A stretch of DNA of 64,000 nt, taken from Silurus meridionalis (Eukaryota > Chordata > Actinopteri > Siluriformes > Siluridae). The notes under the pieces are model-generated. The model made no database searches. It was not told where the DNA came from and saw nothing but the letters and a program-made list of their open reading frames with translations. Positions 11,949 through 21,651 of the stretch are shown here, one piece after another. The stretch covers positions 9,286,773 through 9,350,772 of the forward strand of contig NC_060893.1 in NCBI RefSeq assembly GCF_014805685.1, given 5' to 3'. Numbering within the stretch: position 1 is the stretch's first letter; each line of letters starts with the position of its first letter. Both the position numbers and the translations under genes were made by a program.

Positions 11949-12714
11949 TATGTTTGTTTAAATAATTATGTACCAATGTATAAGTTGAAATTAGTATAAA
12001 CTATCTACTAAGATTTTTACTCTTTTTAAATCTTGATTATCAAGCAAATTTGTTAAAATTTACACAACATAGAACTGACTTCATTGTATTAAGGTAGAAG
12101 TAAATATTGCGCAATTCAAATTATTCTGACAATTTCTGATTTCAATATTCTATGCTATCTCTGGTTGGAATAACTTACAGAAGAAACACACTTAACACAG
12201 AGGGACTCCATGAAACTCCAAACAGACAGTATCCTGAACTGTGGCTCTAACAGGTGACCATAGATCCGTGAGATGGCAAAATATTACCTCCTACATAACT
12301 ATTTCACTCCATAAGTGAATATAAATTGTATCATTATATACCTAATCAATTGTTTCACAACATAAATGTGACAATAAAAACATGCAGGTTTTTAAAAAAA
12401 ATAAAGACAACACTAGGTTGGACTTTTTAAGGCATGTAAAGCATGTTTCTGCTCAGTTAGCTATTCATCATTAAGTGCTCCATTTGTTTACACGCTAATT
12501 AAGCATTCATGAGATCTTATTATTAGTTTATGATCATGTTCGTGACACAAATACTTTATTATATAGGTCTAGGCTAACTATAAACAGATTATACGTGTGC
12601 GTATGATGTATAGGGAATGTTGAGAATGTCTGTAACCCCTTTTTGTGTATAAATGTGTTTCCCATCATTTACTGTATTTTCCTTAAGTTTCAAACAATTA
12701 AAATGAAGAGTATA
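11949..12714 (+). other. 3' flank of UGT copy 1
   Basis: Probable 3' UTR and downstream flank, with AATAAA at 12373. It resembles the flank of copy 3 (25317 on), for example 'tatgtttgtttaaat' and 'ttatgtaccaatgtataagtt' just after the stop. In copy 2 the equivalent sequence has been lost and replaced by a Tc1 remnant. Confidence 0.7.
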
Positions 12715-12731
12715 ATAATCAATACTTGCAT
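12715..12731 (+). repeat. Left target-site duplication of the long LINE
   Basis: 17 bases, ataatcaatacttgcat, repeated exactly at 15867-15883. The same sequence occurs once, uninterrupted, at 18739-18755 in the paralogous flank of UGT copy 2, which is the empty site. Confidence 0.93.
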
Positions 12732-15700
12732 TCTTCTTCTTCTTCTTTCGGCTGCTCCCATTAGGGGTCGCCACAGCGGATCATCCGTCTCCATACCACC
12801 CTGTCCTCTACATCTGCCTCTTTCACACCAACTACCTGCATGTCTTCCCTTACCACATCCATGAACCTCCTTCTTGGCCTTCCTCTTTTCCTCCTACCTG
12901 GTGGCTCCATCCTCAGCATTCTCCTACCAATATAATTCATGTCCCTCCTCTGCACATGTCCAAACCATCTCAATCTCGCCTCCTCACCTTGTCACCAAAA
13001 CATTCTACATGCGCTGTCCCTCTAATAAACTCATTTCTAATCTTATCCATCCTCGTCACTCCCAACGAAAACCTCAACATCTTCAGCTCTGCTACCTCCA
13101 GCTCCACCTCCTGTCTTTTACTCAATGCCACTGTCTCTAAACCATACAACATCGCAGGTCTCACCACAGTCCTATAAACTTTCCCTTTCATTTTGCAGAT
13201 ACCCTACTATCACAAATCACTCCTGTCACTCTTCTCCACCCACTCCACCCTGCCTGCACTCTTTTCTTTACTTCTAACACACTCTCCATTACTTTGCACT
13301 GTTGACCCCAGGTACCTGAATTCCTCCACCTTCTGAAGCTCTTCTCCTGCAACCGCACCACCCACTGCCCTCCCTCTCATTCACACACATGTATTCTGTC
13401 TTACTCCTACTGAGTTTCATTCCCCTTCTCTCCAGCGCATATCTCCACCTCTCCAGGCTCTTCTCAACCTGCTCCCTACTCTCACAACAAATCACAATAT
13501 CATCCGCAAACATCATAGTCCAGGGAGACTCCTGTCTGACCTCGTCCGTCAACCTGTCCATCACCACTGCAAACAGGAAAGGGCTCAGGGCTGATCCTTG
13601 ATGCAGTCCAACCTTCACCCTAAACCAGTCTGTCATACCTACTGCACACTTCACTGCCGTCACACTGTCCTCATACATGTCCTGCACCACCCTCACATAC
13701 TGCTCTGACACACCTGACTTCCTCATACAATACCACAACTCCTCTCTTGGCACTCTGTTGTACGCCTTCTCTAAATCCACAAATACACAATGCAATTCCT
13801 TCTGTCCTTCTCTATACTTCTCCATCAACATTCTCAAAGCAAATAAGGCATCTGTGGTGCTCTTCCTCGGCATGAAACCATACTGTTGCTCACAGATGGT
13901 CACCTCTTCTCTCAGCCTGGCTTCCACTACTCTTTCCCATAACTTCATGGTGTGACTGATCAACTTAATACCCCTGTAGTTACTGCAGGTCTGCACATCT
14001 CCTTTATGCTTAAAGATCGGTACCAGCACACTTCTTCTCCATTCCTCAGGCATCTTCTCACCTTCCAAAATCCTGTTAAACAATCTGGTCAAAAACTCAC
14101 TGCCATCTCTCCTAAACATCTCCACGCTTCTACCGGTATGTCATCTGGTCCAACCGACTTTCCACTCTTCATCCTCTTAATCGCTGCTCTCACTTCCTCC
14201 TTACTAATCCTATCTACATCCTGCTTCACCAACTCCACATCATCCAACCTTCTCTCTCTGATTTTCCTCATTCATCAGCTGCTCAAAATACTCCCTCCAC
14301 CTTCTCAACACACTCTCCTCACTAGTCAACACATTTCCTCTCCATCCTTTACTGCTCTAACTTGCAGTACATCCTTTCCAGCTCGGTCCCTCTGCCTGGC
14401 CAATCGGTACAAATCCTTTTCTCCTTCCTTAGTGTCCAACCTCTCATACAGCTCCTCATATGCCTTTTCCTTGGCTTTCGCCACATCCTCTTAGCCTGCT
14501 GCCGCATCTCCTTGTACTCCTGCCTACTTTTCTCATCACTCTGTCTATCCCACTTCTGTTTTGCCAACCTCTTTCTCCTTATGCTCTCCTGCACTTCCTC
14601 ATTCCACCACCACGTCTCCTTGTCTTCCTTTCTATTTCCAGATGTCACACCAAGTACTTTTCTAGCTGTCTCCCTCATCACTCCTGCAGTAGTTGCCCAA
14701 TCATCCAACACCTCCTTAACACCACTGAGCCTCTCTCTGACCTCTTCCCTGAACCTCACACTACACTCTTCCTCCTTCAGTTTCCACCATCTTATTCTTC
14801 TTTCAGTCCTCACTCTCCTCCTCTTCTTCTTCGCCTCCAAAACCATCCTACAGACCACCATCCTATGCTATCTAGCTACACTGTCCCCTGCCAACACCTT
14901 ACAGTCGCCAATCTCCTTCAGGTTGCATCTCCTGCATAGCACATAGTCCACCTGTGTGCACCTTCCTCCACTCTTATACGCCACCCTATGATCCTGCTTC
15001 TTCTTAAAATAAGTGTTCACCACTGCCATTTCCATCCTTTTAGCAAAATCTACCACCATCTGCCCTTCCACATTCCTCTCCTTAAAACCATACCTACCCA
15101 TCACCTCCTCATCACCTCTGTTCCTTCACCTACATGCCCATTAAAGTCCGCCCCAATCACCAACCGTTCTTTCCTAGGTACACCATCTACCACTTCATCT
15201 AATTCACTCCAGAATCTTTCCTTCTCCTCCATCTCACAGCCAACTTGTGGAGCATAGGCACTGATGACATTTATCATCATCCCTTCAACTTCCACCTTCA
15301 CGATCATCACCCTATCAGAAACTCTCTTCACCTCCACTACACTCTTACTGTACTCTTCCTTCAGAATCACCCCTACACATTTCTCTTTCCATCCACACCA
15401 TGATAAAACAGTTTAAATCCACCTCCAATGTTCCTGGCCTTACTCCCTTTCCACTTGGTCTCCTGAACACACAGCATATCTACCTTTTTCCTCTCCATCA
15501 TATCAGCTACATCTCTCCCTTTACCCGTCATAGTACCAACATTTAAAGTACCAACCCGAACCTCCACTCTCCTACACTGCTCCTTCCCCTGCCGTCTCCG
15601 TAGACGTCTTTCTCCTCTCCTTTTCCTCCTTCGGCCAACAGTAGCCCAATTTCCACCGGTACCCTGTCGGCTAACGATACCTGTGGCGGTCGTTGTTAAC

Positions 15701-15866
15701 CCGGGCCTCGACCGATCCGGTATGAAATTCTCATTTGTGATCCGCATATTTGATTTGGCACATGTTTTACGCTGGATGCCCTTCCTAACGCAACCCTCCC
15801 CATTTACCCGGGCTTGGGACCGGCACTAAGAATGCACTGGCTTGTGCCTCCCTAATGGCTGGGTTT
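12732..15866 (-). mobile_element. Near full-length RTE-like non-LTR retrotransposon
   Basis: A 3135-base element in antisense orientation. Its 3' end, at the left, carries a (GAA)n-type tail, seen as tcttcttcttct on the + strand. Its 5' end is near 15866. Flanking 17-base target-site duplications and an empty paralogous site fix both borders. From 5' to 3' it encodes an APE-type endonuclease, a reverse transcriptase and a basic C-terminal tail in a single-ORF layout, typical of RTE-clade elements; teleost genomes often have these misannotated as craniofacial development protein 2-like. Related fragments in this window lie at 1411-2113, 21652-23328 and 31913-32169. The clade name is from recognition of the protein, not from a phylogeny. 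Confidence 0.9.
12761..15747 (-). pseudogene. Broken LINE polyprotein: endonuclease plus reverse transcriptase
   Basis: Read on the minus strand, the coding sequence is split over several frames. 15747-15373 gives the endonuclease start (GTLNVGTMTGKG, CVQETKWKG). 15370-15101 gives SAYAPQVG and GADFNGHVGEG. 15104-14868 gives the endonuclease end (STQVDY-like CTQVDYVLC), followed by a TAG inside the same frame. 14861-14349 and 14271-14089 give the linker. 14125-13289 gives the reverse transcriptase (SNYRGIKLIS, VFVDLEKAYNRVPR, LHQGSALSPFLF, MFADDIVIC). 13191-12970 and 12973-12761 give the C-terminal tail (RWFGHVQRRD, GRRKRGRPRRRFMDVV). At least five frameshifts and one nonsense codon make it inactive. 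The catalytic-type residues of both domains are still recognisable, so the decay is fairly recent. Confidence 0.88.
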
Positions 15867-15946
15867 ATAATCAATACTTGCATACATTGCATATTTTGCA
15901 GTGATCCTCAGTAAAGTCCTCTGGTGGACTTTGGACTCTTTGGACT
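15867..15946 (+). other. Right LINE flank and UGT unit 1/unit 2 junction
   Basis: After the right target-site copy (15867-15883), the sequence continues as the 3' flank of copy 1, colinear with 18739-18809, up to 'cctctggtg' at about 15926. It then switches to upstream-unit sequence ('ctttggacattatg', 15947 on) that matches 9005 and 19967. Between the two lies a short tandem filler of three 'ctttggact'-like units. Confidence 0.75.
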
Positions 15947-16059
15947 CTTTGGACATTATGTTCAGATGTACTGTTTACACTGCATTCCAGTTCTGATTGT
16001 CACTGATGAGCTCTCGCACTGCAAGTGCATTTACATTGTTTTTTATTTTATTTTTTTAT

Positions 16060-16145
16060 TTATGTACATGCTTAGTGTGAGCAGTATCCATTTTTTGAGG
16101 ATTATTTACATACTCCTGTTCTAGGCAAGTTATGTTTTTGATTAG
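16060..16145 (+). other. Candidate noncoding 5' exon of UGT copy 2 (start unknown)
   Basis: Ends at a donor (GTGAGTATCTG) shared with the other two units and would splice to the acceptor 'tttatag' at 16798, 10 bases before the ATG. The left edge is arbitrary. Confidence 0.45.
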
Positions 16146-16200
16146 GTGAGTATCTGTAATTCTCTTTGTGGTTCTTTTTAGAGAAAAAGAATAAAATTTA

Positions 16201-16202
<2 letters not shown>

Positions 16203-16263
<61 letters not shown>
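16203..16263. repeat. (TAA)n microsatellite
   Basis: About 20 units of taa in the predicted 5' UTR intron of UGT copy 2. The equivalent place in unit 1 (9240-9268) has only a few degenerate units. Confidence 0.97.
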
Positions 16264-16265
<2 letters not shown>

Positions 16266-16808
16266 AGAAGAAAAATAATTTATTGTGGACCACTTTTAAA
16301 TGATTTTGATTATAAATTTGTCCAGTTGTTGGCACCTCTAGAACTAGCAGTCATTGTCATTTCGGATTTTTGCATAAATCTCAGCTAAAATCTACCTTCC
16401 AAGACAAATATTGTGTCTGTCTTTTTACAATTAATCTACACTCAAATAATGAAAATATTTACTACTAAAACACTGTAGATAAATGAATACAATCATAGTA
16501 TTTGCATTTTGGGGACTGATTGGATCAGTAACAATATTTTCAATGCTACATTTATATATTAACTGCTTTTTTCACATTAGCTTATATACTCTTTTTATCA
16601 TGTAATGAATCACCATTTTAGCATCATAAATTTATAGTAAATTTAAGGATTATCTTTGCAAGAGCTGGAGGTTATATATTCTTATAGATAGGACAAAGTA
16701 CTATACGAAAACCTGTGTGTTAGTCAGACTGAATAGCAATTATTTTCAAATATTAATGTATAACAATAAAGCTTATTTATCTGTTTTTTTATTTATAGGT
16801 CTTGAAAG

Positions 16809-18386
16809 ATGATGTATTTCTCAGCCCTTCTTATAATATTGTCCCTGTTATCTGTTCCATCTGGAGTCTATTCTGGAAAAATTCTGGTATATCCAGTGGA
16901 TGGAAGCCACTGGATTAATATGAAAGTTCTCATTACAGAATTATATTCAAGAGGCCACAACATCACAGTGATTCGCAGTTCAGACAATATGTATATTAAA
17001 GAGTCACCCTACTACAGTTACATCACTGTTGATATGGGTGAATATAATGAAGAATATTGGAACAATCTTTTGTCTGTGTCACTACTAACGCATCCTTACA
17101 AAATATTAGCTTGGAACAAAATCATGCGTCAAATGGAGGTTATGAAAATGTTCTCTGAGATTCATAAGCAGATTTGTAACATGACCACCAAGATATTTGA
17201 AAATGAGACCTTGATGAACTCTTTGCAGCAGGCTAACTATGATATGCTTTTAGCTGACCCTGCTATGGGAGGCGGTGTGCTACTTGCACACAAACTTGGC
17301 CTCCCTCTTGTGCTTAATGTTCGTTGGACTGTTCTTGGAGAGAGTCATTTTGCTATTGCTCCATCACCTCTGTCTTATGTGCCTGTTCCTGGTGCAGAGC
17401 TAACAGACAAAATGACTTTTACTCAGCGAGTGACAAACGTGTTGATTTATTTCCTGACTAACTATCAACAGTCAAACTATTTTGGCCATCATTACAAGGA
17501 GTTTTGTCAGAAATACTTTGGACCCGATGTGGATTACTTTTCCCTGTTTCAGAATGCAGATATCTGGCTCATGAGAAATGATTTTACCTTTGAATTTCCA
17601 CGACCCACAATGCCAAACGTAGTATATATGGGTGGTTTTCAGTGCAAGCCCTCAAGTCCACTTCCTAATGATCTAGAAAAGTTTGTCCAGAGTTCAGGTG
17701 AACATGGGGTCATCATAATGTCTTTGGGAACTCTTTTTGGGGAAATTATAGATGACATTACAGATGAGATTGCAGCTGCCTTTGCCCAACTGCCTCAGAA
17801 GGTCATTTGGAGACACACTGGACCTCAACCCTCTACTCTTGGCAACAACACATTACTAGTGAACTGGATGCCACAAAATGACCTACTTGGACACACCAAG
17901 ACTAAGGTCTTTGTAGCACATGGAGGAACCAATGGTATTCAGGAGGCTATTTATCATGGGGTTCCCATTTTAGGTTTACCACTAGCATTCGATCAGCCTG
18001 ATAACCTGTCAAGGATGAGAGAAAAGGGAACAGCTAAGGTTTTGGATATTACTAATTTGGACAGATCAGTATTTTTAGAGGCATTAAAGGAAGTGCTGTA
18101 TAATCCATCTTACAGAGAGAACATGCAAAAATTGTCTCAGCTGCATCATGACCAGCCCATGAAACCCCTTGAACGCGCAGTCTTCTGGATTGAATACGTT
18201 ATAAGAAATAGAGGTGCTCCTCACCTGCGCACACAGTCTTTCAGGATGTCTTGGATTACCTATCATTCTGTGGATGTTATCCTTACATTGTTGGGGGTTG
18301 TGATGATTAGTGGCTGGATAATGTTTTTGGCACTGAGATGTCTTTGTGTTACATTAATCTTCAAAAAGAAAAACAAATGTGAATGA
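16809..18386 (+). CDS. UDP-glucuronosyltransferase, copy 2 of a tandem array
   Basis: 525 residues in one exon, with the same architecture as copy 1: signal peptide 1-22, His34/Asp150 catalytic pair, UGT signature 353-396, membrane segment about 489-516 and KNKCE tail. By my count it differs from copy 1 at about 18 residues, 11 of them in the patch 80-127 (for example THPYKILAWNKIMRQMEV against MHRNEILPWNKIIFGVEV). That patch lies in the N-terminal acceptor-binding half, so a different substrate range is plausible. The 3' side is unusual: a Tc1-like remnant begins two bases after the stop and the poly(A) signal seen after copy 1 is missing. The next AATAAA is near 19000. The reading frame is intact and the gene is probably functional. 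Confidence 0.93.
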   Translation: MMYFSALLIILSLLSVPSGVYSGKILVYPVDGSHWINMKVLITELYSRGHNITVIRSSDNMYIKESPYYSYITVDMGEYNEEYWNNLLSVSLLTHPYKILAWNKIMRQMEVMKMFSEIHKQICNMTTKIFENETLMNSLQQANYDMLLADPAMGGGVLLAHKLGLPLVLNVRWTVLGESHFAIAPSPLSYVPVPGAELTDKMTFTQRVTNVLIYFLTNYQQSNYFGHHYKEFCQKYFGPDVDYFSLFQNADIWLMRNDFTFEFPRPTMPNVVYMGGFQCKPSSPLPNDLEKFVQSSGEHGVIIMSLGTLFGEIIDDITDEIAAAFAQLPQKVIWRHTGPQPSTLGNNTLLVNWMPQNDLLGHTKTKVFVAHGGTNGIQEAIYHGVPILGLPLAFDQPDNLSRMREKGTAKVLDITNLDRSVFLEALKEVLYNPSYRENMQKLSQLHHDQPMKPLERAVFWIEYVIRNRGAPHLRTQSFRMSWITYHSVDVILTLLGVVMISGWIMFLALRCLCVTLIFKKKNKCE

Positions 18387-18388
18387 TA

Positions 18389-18688
18389 CAGTGAGGAAAA
18401 TAAGTATTTGAACACCCGGCTATTTTGCAAGTTCTCCCACTTAGAAATCATGGAGGGGTCTGAAATTGTCATCGTAGGTGCATGTCCACTGTGAGCGACA
18501 TAATCTAAAAAAAAAATCCAGAAATCACAATATATGATTTTTAAACTATTTATTTGTATGATACAGCTGCAAATAAGTATTTGAACACCTGAGAAAGTCA
18601 ATGTTAATATTTGGTACAGTACCCTTTGTTTGCAATTACAGAGTTCAAACATTTCCTGTAGTTTTTCACCAGGTTTGCACACACTGTT
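18389..18688. mobile_element. Tc1-like transposon remnant (one end only)
   Basis: Starts with the Tc1-like terminus CAGTGAGGAAAATAAGTATT directly after a TA (18387-18388). A second copy of the 'aaataagtatttgaacacc' motif lies about 180 bases in, as in fish Tc1 elements with an internal direct repeat in the terminal region. It continues with 'gtagtttttcaccaggtttgc'. The transposase and the other end are missing. At the right it runs directly into old UGT flank ('gtaagtttcagacaattaaa'). Confidence 0.85.
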
Positions 18689-20160
18689 GGTGTTTTCCGT
18701 AAGTTTCAGACAATTAAAATTAATATAAAATGAGTATAATAATCAATACTTGCATACATTGCATATATTTGCAATGATCTTCAGTAAAGTCCTCTGGTGC
18801 AGGTGTTCTCTTACCAGATACGTAATTTAGTCAGTAAATGCAACACCTGCAAATTTATAAAATGCACATATGCACTAAAAAGGTATTGAATTTACCTAAT
18901 GCAAATATGTACATCAGTTCCATGTATCTTTTGTGCCAACTAACTTTTCATTTGTTTGTACATGCAAACATGATATGTTAGTGTAATTTTTAAATCCGTG
19001 AATAAATTTATACTGCAGCATCACAGCAGATATAATTACTATTGAAGAACTTGGATCATGTGCAGTAGATTTGTAAACCGGCACCAAGTTTATGAATAAA
19101 GTATTTTACAAGGGTTGTTGATGTGTTTAATTGAATTGCAAATATGCTATTGAACTAGTATCATACATTACTTTATATTAATTGTCTGTAATTAACATTT
19201 ATATTTTATATTCATGTTTCTATGGCCTGGGTTTAGGGATTGTGTTATCACAGTGCCTGTGCAATAATTCCACAACTTGCACAATGCTAGTGGTGACTAC
19301 CATAACTTTGATCTTGATAAAGAAGAACCCACCCCAGCTGAGAAATCAGACTAAAATACTAAACTAGAGTGAGAAAACAGTATAGAAAACAATATCAGCT
19401 TTTAAATTAATTCAGTTGGTCAAGTCAAATATAAAACTACATTGTCAACAGCAGCTTTACTGAGACCTTATGAAGTTTATAATCATCAGAAATCAGGACT
19501 AATTTTTTATACAATAAACTACAGTAGGCTTTGACAGGCATCTTTTGTCCTGAAAATATTTATACTTCTGAACTGCATGTTCTTTAAATGTCATTCAGTT
19601 TGTTTGTCTGTCTGTCTGTCTATCCATCCTTTTATTAATAAACAATAAATTTTTTTCATATACTATTTATTTTACTATGCCAATCATCAATGTGCTTGAT
19701 TTGGGTGGAATCGCTTGAATGGTAACTTGAGCTTCTTTCAAAGTCTGACTTGAGCAACACCACAAGCCAGATAACCAACATCATAATATAATCACAGTTT
19801 TTTTTTAACAAATATAGCCTTTTGTTTGGCTGTTGTGTAGATAAAAATCATTTAGATACACATAACCATTTGCTGTTTACGTAATTGAATAGCTTTATAG
19901 CTATTGAGCATATCAGACGCGGAAAGTGGTTTCACCCTTTTAAGCACTAGAACATGATCTTTGGACATTATGTTCAGAGGTACTGTTTATAGTTCATTCC
20001 CAGGTCTAATTGTCACTGATAAGCTCTCGCACCACACGTGCATTCACATGGGATTTTTTACCTATGTACATGCTTAGTGTGAGCAGTATCAATTTCCAGA
20101 AGGCTTTTCACAAAATCCTGAAGTTCTAGGCAACCAGCAAGATTTAGTTTTGCTTAGGTG
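18689..20160 (+). repeat. 3' flank of UGT unit 2 and upstream flank of unit 3
   Basis: 18700-19030 is colinear with the flank of copy 3 (26055-26390), for example 'gaataaat' after 'gtgtaattt'. It holds the empty LINE site at 18739-18755. From about 19041 it is colinear with unit 1 from about 7926. No separate gene is seen. Confidence 0.7.
20070..20157 (+). other. Candidate noncoding 5' exon of UGT copy 3 (start unknown)
   Basis: Ends at the donor 'gcttag|GTGAGTATCTG' conserved in all three units. The matching acceptor is 'gtctatag' at 23728. If used, the intron is about 3.6 kb because two mobile elements lie in it. The left edge is arbitrary. Confidence 0.45.
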
Positions 20161-20653
20161 AGTATCTGTAACTCACTTTGTGGGTTTTATTTTTATTTTT
20201 TTTTAATAAATTGAATTTGTACCATATAATAATTATAATAATAACAACAACAACAAAGAAGAACAATTTAAGATGGACAACTTTTAAATTACTTTATGAA
20301 TTAGTCCAGTTGATGGCAGCTCTAGAACTAGCAGTCAGTGTCATTTCAACTATGTATAAATCTCAACTGAAATCTACCTTCTAGGACAAAAATTGTGTCT
20401 GTTTCATTATAATAAAGCTACATTCAAATCAATTAAATATTTACTACTAAAACACTGTAGATAAATTTATACCATAATATTCTTTGCATTTTGGGCACTC
20501 ACTGTTTCAGTGTTTTCAATGCTACTTTTACATGTTAACAATAATATTTTTCCCACATTATATACCCATTTTATCCTGTAATGTATCACCATTCTGGCAT
20601 GTTAAATTATAGTACACTTTAGGCTTTAAAAAAGACATTTCAAAACATTTTAT

Positions 20654-21399
20654 CAGTGGCGGGCCGTGCATTTGATACCTGGGTCTTCAGTGGGGACTTG
20701 CCCGACTTAATCCAACTCTTAATACCACCACTATCATGTTGCAATTATAGAAACTATCAGTAAAATATAAAAACGCAATATAACAACACGTGGCATTACA
20801 GAGAAAGAGGCATTTAACATATAGAGGGTGAATATAATTTTACTAAAGCAAGAAACTCAGTTACAACTCCAAACCTCTACACTACAACTGTGCCACCTAC
20901 ATTATCTGGAGCAGTTCAGAATCAATATTTGTCTAATAACATGACAAAAACATAAATAAATAAAAATAAAATACAACCTACTCACCAGAGATGCAGAGTC
21001 ATAATTTGCACCGCTCCTCAGAGGCTGTAATCCAGTGGTGCTGCTCGTATTCACTGGTCTGAAAGTGGTAAACAAACCCTTTCCCAGGCTGAGACAAGCT
21101 AACTAGCTTCAGGGTTGGCCAACCTCCTCATGATGTCTATCTTTGGGCAGATTAAATTGACATGGCAGCACATAGAGGTTGAAATCTGATTGGGCAAAAA
21201 ATCTGACATCCACATCCACATACTGGAAGCAGTGCAGCCAAGAGAAACACTACGAAATGAAGATAATAAACTGTTGGGAATAAATTTATACAATTTCATT
21301 GAACAAATATTAGAATTTAGGTTGTAAATGTAGGTCAGTGCTTCTGATAGTGTTTAGGCCAGCAGAGAAGGCTTTGCTGACCCTGACCTCCCGCCACTG
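20654..21399. mobile_element. Nonautonomous hAT-like DNA element
   Basis: A 746-base element with short terminal inverted repeats (CAGTGGCGGG at the left, CCCGCCACTG at the right). It is flanked by an 8-base target duplication with one mismatch: cattttat (20646-20653) and cattttaa (21400-21407). CAGTGGCG-type ends and 8-base duplications are typical of hAT elements. No transposase is encoded; the only open frame, 66 codons on the minus strand, is unrecognised. It sits in the predicted 5' UTR intron of UGT copy 3. Confidence 0.85.
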
Positions 21400-21651
21400 C
21401 ATTTTAATGTGTTTCACATACAAAAACAGAATGAAGTGTGGCAGTCAGATTCTCCAAAAGAAATGCACTAGATTCTCCAAAAAAGATTTCAGACAATTTC
21501 ACATGAGCTAACACTTGTAGATGGAGTTACACTCACACAATAACCTTCACCATTAAACCTTATTCTTAAAATGTCCCAAAATCTGAAAATCTTGTTTAAA
21601 ATAAATAATACTAACAACAATAATAACAATAATAATGATAATAATAATAAT
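21400..21651 (+). other. Unit 3 flank between hAT element and truncated LINE
   Basis: Noncoding. The blocks 'gattctccaaaa' occur twice (21450, 21471). An (AAT)-rich low-complexity stretch lies at 21600-21652. Confidence 0.5.

Larger units (their letters stand above)
15947..16808 (+). repeat. Upstream flank of UGT unit 2
   Basis: Colinear with 9005-9720 of unit 1 and highly similar to it. It includes the donor block at 16145 ('gattag|GTGAGTATCTG', equivalent to 9187). A (TAA)n microsatellite lies at 16203-16263. Compared with unit 1, about 0.55 kb is missing between the 'gttagtcagactg' block and the acceptor, so the predicted 5' UTR intron here is about 0.65 kb. Confidence 0.75.

Noticed and set aside
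14362..14946. Long plus-strand open frames (up to 194 codons) opposite the LINE
   Set aside because: Their Ser/Leu/Pro-rich translation is the antisense shadow of the LINE coding strand.
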